DNA of 52,557 bases from Kitasatospora xanthocidica (GTDB lineage Bacteria; Actinomycetota; Actinomycetes; Streptomycetales; Streptomycetaceae), in contig NZ_BNBY01000043.1 in assembly GCF_014656195.1 (NCBI RefSeq), positions 1 through 52,557 of the forward strand. Direction: 5' to 3'. Within the stretch, counting starts at the first letter, position 1. Each line of letters begins with the position of its first letter. Of the stretch, positions 1 to 8,416 are shown piece after piece. A program made the position numbers and the translations under genes. The notes under the pieces were generated by a model. That model was not told the DNA's origin, made no database searches, and saw nothing but the letters and a program-made list of their open reading frames with translations.

Positions 1-50
1 TCGACGACGCCGTCGAGGGAGATGAAAGCGGAGCTGATCAGGGTGCGCAT
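1..50 (-). CDS. Dihydrofolate reductase family protein (RibD C-terminal-like), 5' end only
   Basis: Only the first 16 codons lie in the window; the gene continues past the left edge. The reverse strand from 50 reads MRTLISSAFISLDGVV, the typical opening beta strand of actinobacterial dihydrofolate reductase-like proteins of the RibD C-terminal type, where the SLDG segment begins the nucleotide-binding fold. A purine-rich AGAGGA lies about 8 bases before the ATG. The gene follows the SRPBCC gene at 124-891 on the same strand with a 73-base gap, so it is probably the third gene of the ArsR operon. Substrate and function cannot be judged from this fragment. Confidence 0.7.
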   Translation of the reverse strand, partial: MRTLISSAFISLDGVV

Positions 51-81
51 CTGCGGGTCCTCTGTCCTTGTTCTCGTACGT

Positions 82-105
82 GTTCGGAAGTTCGGAGGTT
101 CGGGG
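82..105. repeat. Three 8-bp direct repeats (GTTCGGRR-type)
   Basis: GTTCGGAA, GTTCGGAG and GTTCGGGG follow each other without spacing between the SRPBCC stop codon and the start of the DHFR-like gene. They may be simple-sequence drift; no regulator is suggested. Confidence 0.5.
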
Positions 106-123
106 CTCAGGAGGCTCGGGGGC

Positions 124-891
124 TCAGCCGAGCAGCCCGGTCAGCCACCGCTGCCAGGCGGCCTCCGCCTCGACCCCAGCCTCGGCTCCGGCCCCGTCCC
201 CGGCCGTCATCGGGCCGAAGAGGTGGTGGAACATCAGGACCACGCCGGAGCCGTGGTGGAAGGTGTAGAGCCCGTCGGCGGTGCGGACCTCGAAGCGTTC
301 GTCGTCGGCCCAGACCACCTCGCCGTCCAGCGGCGGCAGCCCGGCCGGTTCGCCGTACGCCCGTGCGCCCGGGGTGACCGGCAGGGGCAGTGACAGGGCG
401 TCGGCGAGGGCCGTCCGGATCTCCGGCTGGGTCCGCCCGGGGGCCGGGGCCGCGGCGAAGACGGGGACGGCGGTGCGCCCGGGGAAGTGGGCGAGGTACT
501 CGCGGAGCGTGTGGAGGTGGAAGGGCCAGCCGCGGCGCAGCGCGTCGTACTCGTCCTGCCAGTCGTCGCCGAGCAGGCCGCTGTGGACGACGCGGAGCAC
601 GGTGGAGCCGCCGTCCCGACCCTCGATCAGGTACTCGAAGGCCATGAACCGGCCGTCCTCGGTGGTGGCCGTACGGGTGGCCAGGCGCTTGCCGGGCTCG
701 TAGGCGGTGATCACCGCCTCCTCGCGGTGGCCGCCGGTCTCCATGACGGCGGTGCCGCCCTCGCGCGGGTCCAGCTCGTTGCGGCCCATGAACCAGGAGT
801 CGATCCCGGGGCCGGTGGCGATCGCCTCCCAGACCTCCTCCGGGCTCGCGGGCAGGGAGGTCTCCAGCTCGATCTCGAACGGGTGGGTCAT
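124..891 (-). CDS. SRPBCC (AHSA1-like) domain protein
   Basis: A 255-residue protein beginning MTHPFEIELETSLPASPEEV. The first ~150 residues are an SRPBCC/START-like ligand-binding fold of the AHSA1 type: the SPEEVWEAIATG motif, a WFMG turn, a central ITAYEPGKRLA strand and the C-terminal helix DALRRGWPFHLHTLREYL. The last ~100 residues form a second small domain of unknown role (PAGLPPLDGEVVWADDERFEV). The ATG overlaps the stop of the upstream ArsR gene (ATGA), indicating translational coupling. ArsR plus AHSA1 gene pairs are common in actinobacteria, but their ligands are mostly unknown. Cytoplasmic; no signal peptide or membrane segment. Confidence 0.85.
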   Translation of the reverse strand: MTHPFEIELETSLPASPEEVWEAIATGPGIDSWFMGRNELDPREGGTAVMETGGHREEAVITAYEPGKRLATRTATTEDGRFMAFEYLIEGRDGGSTVLRVVHSGLLGDDWQDEYDALRRGWPFHLHTLREYLAHFPGRTAVPVFAAAPAPGRTQPEIRTALADALSLPLPVTPGARAYGEPAGLPPLDGEVVWADDERFEVRTADGLYTFHHGSGVVLMFHHLFGPMTAGDGAGAEAGVEAEAAWQRWLTGLLG

Positions 892-1601
892 CGTGGGTTC
901 TCCTGGTTCGCTCCGGCCTCGGCCTGTTCCGCCCCGGCTCCGGCCTGTTCTGCCCCGGCGCCGGGTTCTTCCGCCCCGGCCTCGGCCTGTTCCGCCCCGG
1001 CTGCGGGCTGGGCCGCGCCGGGGGTCTGGGGGATCTGGTGGAGTCCGACGACCACCCGGTGGCTGCGGCCCCCGGGGGCGGACTCGTCGTGGTAGCGGCT
1101 GACGAGGGTGGCCACGGCCTGGGCCAGCTCCTCGGCGAAGGCCGTCCGGTCGGCCGCGGAGGCGAACCGCACCTGGGCGTCGATGCCGAAGGTGGCGACC
1201 CGTCGGCGGGCCTTCGCGGCGCCGGTGAGCAGGCTCCCGACCTCCTGCACCAGCCGGGAGCCCAGGGCGAGCAGCCAGCGGGCGGAGAGCTGGTCGGGCG
1301 AGCGGGCCGGGTCGGGGCTGACGGCGGCCAGGACGCTGGGGGAGATCACGTAGGAGGCCGCGGTGGCGCGGTAGACCCGTTCGGTGACGTTGCCCTTGCG
1401 CCGCTCCTCGGCGAGTTCGACGAGTCCGTGCCGTTCCAGTTCCTTCAGGTGGTAGTTGACCTTCTGTCGGGGCAGGTCCAGGCGGCCGGCCAGCATGGCG
1501 GCCGAGCCGGGCTCGGCCAGGGCGGCGAGGATGCGGGCCCGGATCGGATCCAGGGACGCCTCGGCCGCCGCGGGGTCTTCGATCACAGCGACGTCCAGCA
1601 C
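888..1601 (-). CDS. ArsR-family winged-helix transcriptional regulator
   Basis: A 237-residue regulator starting at GTG 1601 (VLDVAVIEDP), directly after a GGAGGA; a second in-frame GTG at 1586 is possible. Residues ~15-75 form the HTH_20 winged helix (DPIRARILAALAEPGSAAML, then LPRQKVNYHLKELERHGLVE). The metal-binding cysteines of classic ArsR/SmtB sensors are absent, so it probably senses an organic ligand. The C-terminal ~30 residues are a low-complexity AGAEQAE/AGAEEPG tail made of 7-residue repeats that is not part of the fold. It overlaps the SRPBCC gene by 4 bases and probably controls that operon and itself through the AT-rich region just upstream. Confidence 0.88.
   Translation of the reverse strand: MLDVAVIEDPAAAEASLDPIRARILAALAEPGSAAMLAGRLDLPRQKVNYHLKELERHGLVELAEERRKGNVTERVYRATAASYVISPSVLAAVSPDPARSPDQLSARWLLALGSRLVQEVGSLLTGAAKARRRVATFGIDAQVRFASAADRTAFAEELAQAVATLVSRYHDESAPGGRSHRVVVGLHQIPQTPGAAQPAAGAEQAEAGAEEPGAGAEQAGAGAEQAEAGANQENPR
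909..1001. repeat. 21-bp in-frame tandem repeat (about 4 copies) in the ArsR tail
   Basis: Imperfect 21-bp units encode the 7-residue motif A-G-A-E-[QE]-[AP]-[EG] four times near the C-terminus of the ArsR protein. The period is a multiple of three, so copy-number changes would keep the frame. Confidence 0.7.
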
Positions 1602-1616
1602 TCCTCCAGGATCCAG

Positions 1617-1654
1617 CCGACAAGAAAATTTGTCAAGGAAAAAAGACTTGTCGG
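1617..1654. promoter_or_regulatory. AT-rich promoter/operator region of the ArsR operon
   Basis: CCGACAAG (1617-1624) and CTTGTCGG (1647-1654) form a perfect inverted repeat around an A/T-rich core; a third GACAA/TTGTC half-site lies at 1630-1634, so GACAAGAAAATTTGTC is itself near-palindromic. This AT island sits 16 bp before the GTG start of the ArsR gene, where an autoregulatory operator is expected. Binding of ArsR is an inference. Confidence 0.6.
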
Positions 1655-1802
1655 TAGTCCGTTCGGCCGAGCGCGGCCACCCACTCGGTCGACCGCCGTC
1701 ACCCGTCCGGTCGGGCGCTCCGTGCCCGTGCGTCGGCCGCACCTGCCGTGACCTGGCACGGAGAGTGACGGGTGGGGCTACAGGGTCGGACTTGAATCTT
1801 TG

Positions 1803-1816
1803 CGAACAGATGTTCG
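1803..1816. promoter_or_regulatory. LexA-binding SOS box
   Basis: CGAACAGATGTTCG is a perfect CGAAC-N4-GTTCG palindrome, matching the actinobacterial/Bacillus-type SOS box. A possible -35 TTGAAT lies at 1792-1797 and a weak -10 around 1813-1819, so the box fills the promoter spacer, an ideal place for repression. It sits immediately before the imuA'-imuB-dnaE2 genes, a known LexA target set in mycobacteria. Confidence 0.9.
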
Positions 1817-1827
1817 ATCCTGGGGCT

Positions 1828-2619
1828 GTGCCCGTTTTCGAATCTGTTTTCGAATCCACCGTCGAGCAGCCCCCGCGCCCCCTGCTCCGACCGGTGGCGC
1901 TCCCGGCTGCCGTGCCGGAGGAGCCGGGCGACGGACGGACGGAGCCCCGGGGCCTGCTGCCGGTGCCGAACGCGCTGCGGGAGGTCCTGCCGGACGGCGG
2001 GCTGCGGCGCGGGAGCGCGGTGTCGGTGGCGGGCGGGGACACCGGACTGCTCCTGGCGCTCGCCGCCGGGGTGCGGGAGACCGAGGGCGGCTGGGCGGCG
2101 GCGGTCGGGCTGCCGGACCTGGGGCTGGCCGCCGCCGAGGGGTACGGACTGGACCTGCGCCGGCTGCTGGTCGCCGACGACCCGGGGCCGCACTGGGCCG
2201 AGGTGGTGTCGGTGCTGGCCGGCGCGGTCGAACTGGTCATGCTGCGCCCGGACGGCCCGGTGCCGCCGAAGCTGGCCGCCCGACTGGCGGCGGTGCTGCG
2301 GCGCAGCGGCTGCGTCCTGCTGGTGGCCGGGCCCTGGCCGGGCGCGGCGCTGCGGCTGGGGGTGCGGTCCGGGCGCTGGTTCGGGCTGGGCGACGGCCAC
2401 GGGCAGCTCACCGGCCGGCAGGTGGAGGTGGTGGCCGAAGGGCGCGGCTCGGCGGTGCGCGGCCGGACGGCCCGCCTCTGGCTGCCGGACGAGCGCGGCG
2501 AGGTGCGCCCGCTCCAGGAACGCCCGCTCCAGGAACGCCCGGACCGGGCGGGCCCGCCCCAGGAGCAGCCGCGACCCGCGACGGAACCGGTGGCACCACG
2601 CATCGCGGCGGTGGTCTGA
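1828..2619 (+). CDS. imuA': ImuA'-like mutasome accessory protein (RecA/SulA-like fold)
   Basis: About 263 residues. In the damage-induced mutasome, ImuA' works with ImuB and DnaE2 in translesion synthesis. The protein resembles a degenerate RecA core: LPDGGLRRGSAVSVAGG in the Walker A region (residues ~50-70) without a true GKT/S, then GGWAAAVGLPDLGLAAAEGYGLDL and a VLLVAGPWP strand. I prefer GTG 1828 because the SOS box covers the upstream in-frame ATG at 1810, and a promoter there would start transcription near 1825, giving a leaderless or very short leader. The C-terminus carries a duplicated PLQER segment. The stop is one base before the imuB ATG, so the two genes are coupled. Confidence 0.8.
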   Translation: MPVFESVFESTVEQPPRPLLRPVALPAAVPEEPGDGRTEPRGLLPVPNALREVLPDGGLRRGSAVSVAGGDTGLLLALAAGVRETEGGWAAAVGLPDLGLAAAEGYGLDLRRLLVADDPGPHWAEVVSVLAGAVELVMLRPDGPVPPKLAARLAAVLRRSGCVLLVAGPWPGAALRLGVRSGRWFGLGDGHGQLTGRQVEVVAEGRGSAVRGRTARLWLPDERGEVRPLQERPLQERPDRAGPPQEQPRPATEPVAPRIAAVV

Positions 2620-2620
2620 G

Positions 2621-4417
2621 ATGGCCGGCAGCGGCACGCCCCGGAACGGCACACCCGAGCCCGGCACGCCCCGGAACGGCACATCCGAGCCCGGCACGCC
2701 CCGGAACGGCACATCCGAGCCCGGCACGCCCCGGAACGGCACATCCGAGCCCGGCACGCCCGGCACCGCCGAGGACCGCACCCCCCGGGTGCTGGTGGTC
2801 TGGTGCCCGGACTGGCCGGTGGTGGCCGTCACCGGCGACGACCCGGTGGCGGTGACCGAGGGCGGGCGGATCCTCGCCTGTTCGGCGGGTGCCCGGGCGG
2901 CCGGGGTGCGGCAGGGGCAGCGGCTCAAGCTGGCCCAGCGGCTCTGTCCGGAGCTGGAACTGCGCGACCGCGACCCGGAGGCGGAGACCCGACGCTTCGA
3001 GCCGGTGGTCGCCGCGGTGGAGGCGTTCACGCCCCGGGTGGAGGTGATCCGACCCGGCCTGTGCGCGATCCCGGTGAAGGGCCCCGGCCGCTACTTCGGT
3101 GGCGAGGAGGCGCTGGCCGCCAAGGTCCGTACGGCGGTGGCGGAGGCGCTCGGGCGGCCGCCCGTCCCGGACGCCGTCCCGGGCGCGGTGAACCCCGAAA
3201 CTCCCGCCACGCCCGAAAGCCCCGAGGCCCCTGACGCCCCCGACGCCCCCGAAGGACCCGACACCCCCAACACCCCCGCCACCCCCCACGCCCAGGTCGG
3301 CGTCGCCGACGGCCTGTTCGCCGCCGTGCTGGCCGCCCGCGCCGGGGTGCTGGTCCCAGCCGGGCGGACGGGGGAGTTCCTCGCCCCCTACCCGGTGAGC
3401 GCGCTGGGCGACGAGGGGCTGGCCGAGCTGCTCGGGCGGCTCGGCCTGCCGACCGTCGGGGCGTTCGCCGCGCTGCCGGCGGAGGCGGTCGCGGACCGCT
3501 TCGGCCCGTCCGGGACGGTCGCGCACCGGCTGGCCCGGGGGCTGCAGCCGCGTCCGCTGGTGCCGCGTGACCAGGAGCCGGACCTCGCCGTCGAGCAGCG
3601 TTTCGATCCGCCGGAGCCGCTGGCCGAGCCGCTGGTGTTCGTCGCCCGCACGCTGGCCGAGGCGCTGCACCGGCGGCTGGCCGGGGCCGGGCTGACCTGC
3701 CGACGGGTGGCCGTCGAGGTGGCCTGCGCGGACGGCCGGACGGTCTCCCGGCTGTGGCGGCACGAGGGCCGGCTGTCGGCGACGGCGTTGGCCGAGCGGG
3801 TGCGCTGGCAGTTGCAGGCCTGGCAGGGCATGGGCGCCTTCACCGATGAGCAGGAAGGTTTCACCCTGCTCCGCCTGGCCCCCGACGGCCTCTCCCCGGA
3901 CCAGGGCCGCCAGCTGGCGCTGTGGGGCCAGGCCGTCGCCGACGACCGGGTGGAGCGGGCGGTCGCCCGGGTGCAGGCGGTGCTCGGGCACGCGGGGCTA
4001 CGCCGGATCGAGCCGGCCGGCGGGCGCGGTCCGGGGGAGCAGGCGGTCAGGGTGCCGTGGGGCGAGCCGTACGAGGCGGCGGTGCCCGCCGACGCGCCCT
4101 GGCCGGGGCGGCTGCCGGAGGTGTGGCCGGCCGTGGTGCTGCGGGAGCCCGCGCCGGTGCGGGTGCTGGACGAGGCCGGGCGGCCGGTGACGGTGGACGG
4201 CCGGGCGGGGGTGTCGGCCCGGCCGGCCCTGGTCGTGGTCCGGGGGCGGGAGGAGCCGGTGGACGGCTGGACGGGGCCCTGGCCGGCGGTCGAGTACTGG
4301 TGGGACCAGTCGCTCGCCCGCCGCCGGGCCCGGTTCCAGGTCGTGGTGGGCGGCGGCCGGGCGCTGCTGCTCACCGTGGAGGGGGGTGCGTGGTACCTGG
4401 AGGCCGGTTACGACTAG
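2621..4417 (+). CDS. imuB: ImuB, catalytically inactive Y-family polymerase-like clamp adaptor
   Basis: 598 residues, longer than the usual ~520-540. The Y-family fold starts at RVLVVWCPDWPVVAV (~residue 57), where the metal-binding acidic residues of active Y-family polymerases are replaced, as known for ImuB. The beta-clamp motif QLALWG is at 431-436, consistent with the adaptor role linking DnaE2 to the sliding clamp; a C-terminal ImuA'/DnaE2-contact region follows (VEYWWDQSLARRRARFQVVV). Two oddities explain the extra length: four copies of a GTPRNGTSEP-type repeat at residues 5-44, and a Pro/Ala/Asp-rich linker at ~190-226 built of x-x-P triplets. Starts one base after imuA'. Confidence 0.92.
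   Translation: MAGSGTPRNGTPEPGTPRNGTSEPGTPRNGTSEPGTPRNGTSEPGTPGTAEDRTPRVLVVWCPDWPVVAVTGDDPVAVTEGGRILACSAGARAAGVRQGQRLKLAQRLCPELELRDRDPEAETRRFEPVVAAVEAFTPRVEVIRPGLCAIPVKGPGRYFGGEEALAAKVRTAVAEALGRPPVPDAVPGAVNPETPATPESPEAPDAPDAPEGPDTPNTPATPHAQVGVADGLFAAVLAARAGVLVPAGRTGEFLAPYPVSALGDEGLAELLGRLGLPTVGAFAALPAEAVADRFGPSGTVAHRLARGLQPRPLVPRDQEPDLAVEQRFDPPEPLAEPLVFVARTLAEALHRRLAGAGLTCRRVAVEVACADGRTVSRLWRHEGRLSATALAERVRWQLQAWQGMGAFTDEQEGFTLLRLAPDGLSPDQGRQLALWGQAVADDRVERAVARVQAVLGHAGLRRIEPAGGRGPGEQAVRVPWGEPYEAAVPADAPWPGRLPEVWPAVVLREPAPVRVLDEAGRPVTVDGRAGVSARPALVVVRGREEPVDGWTGPWPAVEYWWDQSLARRRARFQVVVGGGRALLLTVEGGAWYLEAGYD
2633..2752. repeat. 30-bp in-frame tandem repeat, 4 copies, at the 5' end of imuB
   Basis: Exact 30-bp period; copies 2-4 look identical and copy 1 differs by one base (Pro for Ser). 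Each encodes GTPRNGTSEP or GTPRNGTPEP. The near-perfect identity suggests recent expansion by slippage or unequal recombination. Confidence 0.95.
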
Positions 4418-4502
4418 CGGTCCCGGTGCCCGGAGCAGGGAGGCGGGACGCGCACAAGACAGGGGGGCAGGACGAGCACCAGAACGACGAAGGCAACCCC
4501 CG

Positions 4503-7500
4503 ATGGGCTTCACCAGCCACCCCACCCTCCCCTGGAGCGAACTGCACCGACGGCTGACCGGCGCGGCGCCGGACCGTACGGTCGTCCCGCTGCGCCGTCC
4601 CGCCGAGGAGCCCCCGGGGCCCGCCCCCGCGCCCGACCCCGCCGACCCCGCCGACCCTGCGGCCCCCGCCCCCACGCCCGACCCCGCCCCCGTGCCCTGG
4701 GCCGAACTGCACGTCCACTCCGCCTTCAGCTTCCTGGACGGCGCCAGCGACCCGGAGGACCTGGTCGCCGAGGCGGCCCGGCTGGGCGTGGAGACCCTGG
4801 CGGTCACCGACCACGACGGTCTGTACGGCGCGGTCCGGCTGGCCGAGGCGGCCCGGGGTACCGGTGTGGCCACCGTGTTCGGCGCCGAACTGACGCTCCG
4901 TCATGACTGGGGCGCAGAGCACCTGTTGGTCCTCGCCCGCGATCCGGCCGGCTACCGCCGCCTCTCCGCCGCGATCGCCGCCGCCCAGCTGGCGGGCGGC
5001 GCGAAGGGGCGTCCGCGGTACGACTTCGCGGCGTTGGCGGGGGCGCACGGCGGCCACTGGGCGGTGCTCACCGGGTGCCGCCTCGGCCGGGTCCCGGCGG
5101 GCCTCGCGGACGGGACGGCCGAGGACCGGCTGCGCACCCTCACCGAGGCGTTCGGGCGCGAGAACGTGTACGTCGAGCTGATCGACCAGTGGCTGCCCGG
5201 CGACGACCGGCGCAACGACGCCCTCGCCGCCCTCGCCGCCGGGGCGGACCTGCCCGTCGTCGCCTCCACCAACGCCCACCACGCCGGCCCCGCCCAGGGG
5301 CGCCTCGCGCAGAGCCTCGCCGCGCTGCACGACCGCCGCACCCTGCAGGAGGCGGCGGGCTGGACCCGGGCGGCCGGCGCCGCGCACCTGCGCTCGGGCC
5401 GCGAGATGGCCGCCCGGCTGGCCCGCTTCCCGGGTGTGCGGCGGGCCACCGCCGAGCTCGGCCGCGCCTGCGCCTTCGACTTCGCCAAGCTGGACCCGGA
5501 GCTGCCGGGCTTCCCCGTGCCCGAGGGCGAGACCGAGATCAGCCATCTGCGCGCGCTGGTCGCGGCCGGCGGCCCGGCCCGGTTCGGCCCCGGCAACGCC
5601 GCCGCCCGCCGTCAGCTCGCCAAGGAGCTGGACGTGATCGAGGACCTCGACCTGGCCGGCTACTTCCTGATCGTGCACGACATCGTGGACTTCTGCCGGA
5701 GCCAGGACATCTGGTGCCAGGGCCGCGGTTCGGCCGCCAACTCCGCGGTCTGCTACGCCCTGGGCATCACCGCCGTCGACCCGGTCCACTACAGGCTGCT
5801 GTTCGAACGCTTCCTCTCCACCGCCCGGGACGGGCCGCCCGACATCGACCTGGACATCGAGAACCGCCGCCGCGAGGAGGTCATCCAGTACGTCTACGGC
5901 CGCTACGGGCGCGAGCACGCCGCCCAGGTCGCCAATGTGATCACCTACCGGCCCCGGCTGGCGATCCGCGACGCCGCCCGGGTGCTCGGCTACCCGCAGG
6001 GACAGGTGGACGCGTTCAGCCGGCAGACCGACTTCCGCTCCGCCCCCGGCGCGGACGCCGTCATCCCGGCCGACGTGCTCTCGCTCGCCTCCCAACTCCA
6101 CGGCTTGCCCAGGCACTTGGGCATCCACTCGGGCGGCATGGTGCTCACCAGGGAACCGATCGGCGAGATCTGCCCGACCGAGTGGGCCCGGATGCCCGGG
6201 CGGTCCGTCCTGCAGTGGGACAAGGAGTCCACGGCGGGCGCCGGGCTGGTGAAGATCGACCTGCTCGGCCTCGGCATGCTCGCCGCGCTGCACGACGCCT
6301 GCGCGCTGGTCGCCGAACACCACGGCCTGCGCTACGACCTGGCCACCATCCCGGACGACGACAAGGGCGTTTACGCGATGCTGCGCCGGGCCGACACCGT
6401 CGGGGTGTTCCAGGTCGAGTCCCGGGCGCAGATGGCGACGCTGCCCCGGCTCAAGCCGGACCACTTCTACGACCTGGTGGTCGAGGTCGCGCTGATCCGC
6501 CCCGGGCCGATCCAGGGCGGTTCCGTCCACCCGTACCTGCGCCGGCGCGCCGGGGTCGAACCTGCGGGCTGCCCGCATCCGCTGATGGAGAACGCCCTCG
6601 GCAAGACCCTCGGGGTGCCGCTGTTCCAGGAACAGATGATGCAACTCGCCATCGACTGCGCGGGGTTCAGCCCGGCCGAGGCGGACCGGCTGCGGCAGGC
6701 GATGGGCGCCAAGCGCTCGCACGAGCGGGTCGCCCGGCTGCGCGACCGGCTGCTCACCGGCATGGCCGAGCGCGGCATCCCGCCGGAGGTCGCCGAGGAC
6801 GTCTACGGCAAGATCGAGGCCTTCTCCAACTACGGCTTCCCGGAGAGCCACGCGATCAGCTTCGCCTACCTGGTGTACGCCAGCGCCTGGCTCAAGTACC
6901 ACTTCCCGGCGGCCTTCACCTGCGCCCTGCTGGCCAACCAGCCGATGGGCTTCTACTCGCCGCTCAGCCTGGTCGCGGACGTCCGGCGGCACGGGGTGCG
7001 GGTGCGCGGGGTGGACGTCAACGCCAGCGGCGCGCGCCCCACCCTGGAGCCGTACCGGGGGCCGACCCCGAAGCCGCCGCTGACCGCGGGGCGCCCGCAG
7101 CCGGCGATCCGGCTCGGCCTGGAGACCGTCCGCGGCATCGGCACCCCGCAGGCCGAGGCGGTCGTGGCCGGACAGCCGTACGCCGACCTGGAGGACTTCG
7201 CCCGGCGCACCGGTCTGCCCGGGCCCGTCCTGGAGGCGCTGGCGACCGCGGGGGCCTTCGACTGCTTCGGATTGATGAGACGTCAGGCGCTGTGGGCGGC
7301 AGGGGCGTTCGCCGGGATCTCGGCCGACCTGATCCCCGGCACCACGCCCGGTACCGAGGCGCCGGAGCTGCCCGGGATGAGCCCGGTCGAGGAGACCATC
7401 GCCGACCTGTGGGCCACCGGTACCTCCGCCACCAGCCACCCGCTCCAGCACCTGCGGGACCGGCTGGAACGCGGTGGCGCGCTCTCCGCGGACCGACTCC

Positions 7501-7766
7501 CGGACGTGCCACCGGGGACGGCGGTGGTGGTCGGCGGCCTGGTCACCCACCGGCAGCGGCCGCCGACGGCCGGCGGAGTGCTCTTCCTCAGCCTGGAGGA
7601 CGAGACCGGCCTGATCAACGTGATCTGCAACCGCCCGGTCTGGGAGTCCCAGCGCCGCACCGCCCTGGACCGGGCCGGGCTGCTGGTCCACGGCACCGTC
7701 GAACGCGACCGGGGCGCCACCAACCTGATCGCCACCCGGCTCACCCCGCTCAGGATCGGCCTCTGA
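4503..7766 (+). CDS. dnaE2: Error-prone DNA polymerase III alpha subunit DnaE2
   Basis: 1,087 residues, the normal size of DnaE2. The start MGFTSHPTLPW has GAAGG about 8 bases upstream. Domains in order: PHP domain from ~66 (HVHSAFSFLDGAS, H70/H72; TDHDGLYG), a polymerase palm with catalytic aspartates D447 and D449 in PPDIDLDIENRRREE and D586 in VKIDLLGLG, fingers with GAKRSHERVARLRDRL and FSNYGFPESHA, and a C-terminal OB-fold (VVVGGLVTHRQRPPTAGG). Residues ~40-62 are a Pro/Ala-rich linker. This is the damage-inducible, mutagenic replicase that extends past lesions with ImuA' and ImuB. It lies 85 bases after imuB on the same strand, so the three genes probably share the SOS promoter. Confidence 0.95.
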   Translation: MGFTSHPTLPWSELHRRLTGAAPDRTVVPLRRPAEEPPGPAPAPDPADPADPAAPAPTPDPAPVPWAELHVHSAFSFLDGASDPEDLVAEAARLGVETLAVTDHDGLYGAVRLAEAARGTGVATVFGAELTLRHDWGAEHLLVLARDPAGYRRLSAAIAAAQLAGGAKGRPRYDFAALAGAHGGHWAVLTGCRLGRVPAGLADGTAEDRLRTLTEAFGRENVYVELIDQWLPGDDRRNDALAALAAGADLPVVASTNAHHAGPAQGRLAQSLAALHDRRTLQEAAGWTRAAGAAHLRSGREMAARLARFPGVRRATAELGRACAFDFAKLDPELPGFPVPEGETEISHLRALVAAGGPARFGPGNAAARRQLAKELDVIEDLDLAGYFLIVHDIVDFCRSQDIWCQGRGSAANSAVCYALGITAVDPVHYRLLFERFLSTARDGPPDIDLDIENRRREEVIQYVYGRYGREHAAQVANVITYRPRLAIRDAARVLGYPQGQVDAFSRQTDFRSAPGADAVIPADVLSLASQLHGLPRHLGIHSGGMVLTREPIGEICPTEWARMPGRSVLQWDKESTAGAGLVKIDLLGLGMLAALHDACALVAEHHGLRYDLATIPDDDKGVYAMLRRADTVGVFQVESRAQMATLPRLKPDHFYDLVVEVALIRPGPIQGGSVHPYLRRRAGVEPAGCPHPLMENALGKTLGVPLFQEQMMQLAIDCAGFSPAEADRLRQAMGAKRSHERVARLRDRLLTGMAERGIPPEVAEDVYGKIEAFSNYGFPESHAISFAYLVYASAWLKYHFPAAFTCALLANQPMGFYSPLSLVADVRRHGVRVRGVDVNASGARPTLEPYRGPTPKPPLTAGRPQPAIRLGLETVRGIGTPQAEAVVAGQPYADLEDFARRTGLPGPVLEALATAGAFDCFGLMRRQALWAAGAFAGISADLIPGTTPGTEAPELPGMSPVEETIADLWATGTSATSHPLQHLRDRLERGGALSADRLPDVPPGTAVVVGGLVTHRQRPPTAGGVLFLSLEDETGLINVICNRPVWESQRRTALDRAGLLVHGTVERDRGATNLIATRLTPLRIGL

Positions 7767-7793
7767 GCGGGGAACGTCGAAACCCCGGGCTGC

Positions 7794-8351
7794 TCAGTCG
7801 GGGTAACGGAAGAGTCCGCTCAGGTCCAGATCGAAGCCGAAGGGGTCGGGGACGCGCATGCTGTCACCGAACTTCCGGTCGTGCCGAGCGTGGTAGCGGT
7901 CGCGGTTCGGCTCGGAGAACAGCGTGACCGACCCCTCCCGCGGATCGATGATCAGGTACAGCGGGATGCCCATGACCGCGTAGTCACGGAGCTTGTCCAC
8001 CCAGTCGTTCCCGGGGTTGGACGGTGAGACCACCTCGACCGCGATGAGGGCTTCCTCGGCCGGAGAGGTGTTGCCCCCCTGGGCCAGGGACGCGATCGGG
8101 ACATAGGTCAGATCGGGTGTGCGTTCCTTCGTCACATCAGGGGTGGTCAGCGCACTGTTGCTGCCGAACATGTAGCCGTCCGGAGCATGGCGCTCGAACT
8201 GCCGCTGGACGAGTCCGATGTTCAGCTGGTGAATGCCGGAGGGAGCCGCCCGCATGATCAGCGTGTCGCCGGACCATTCGACGCGGACGCCTTCGGGGGC
8301 CGTGCGGAGCACCTCCTCGACGTATTCGCGGTGCTGCTCGTAGAAGCTCAC
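7794..8351 (-). CDS. Uma2 family (DUF820) putative endonuclease
   Basis: 185 residues. The Uma2 fold has a PD-(D/E)XK-type core: the signature is RTPDLTYVP, then EEALIAVEVVSPSNPGNDWVDK and DYAVMGIPLYLIIDP, with Asp, Glu and Lys in the expected order. The GTG start at 8351 has an excellent AAGGAGG four bases upstream. Uma2 proteins are very abundant in streptomycetes and their biological role is unclear. Convergent with dnaE2, 27 bases between stops. Compare the shortened relative at 41146. Confidence 0.88.
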   Translation of the reverse strand: MSFYEQHREYVEEVLRTAPEGVRVEWSGDTLIMRAAPSGIHQLNIGLVQRQFERHAPDGYMFGSNSALTTPDVTKERTPDLTYVPIASLAQGGNTSPAEEALIAVEVVSPSNPGNDWVDKLRDYAVMGIPLYLIIDPREGSVTLFSEPNRDRYHARHDRKFGDSMRVPDPFGFDLDLSGLFRYPD

Positions 8352-8416
8352 GGCGCCTCCTTCAGAATGCGCATTCGGCGGAATGGCAGTCCATGCGCGT
8401 GCCCGACGGGGAGCGC

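Noticed and set aside
2633..2752. CRISPR-like repeat array
   Set aside because: Units are contiguous with no spacers and sit in frame within imuB; this is a coding tandem repeat.
4371..7691. A long open frame antisense to dnaE2 (over 1,000 codons)
   Set aside because: Low-complexity Arg/Gly/Pro/Ala translation typical of the opposite strand of a high-GC gene; dnaE2 on the plus strand has clear catalytic motifs.
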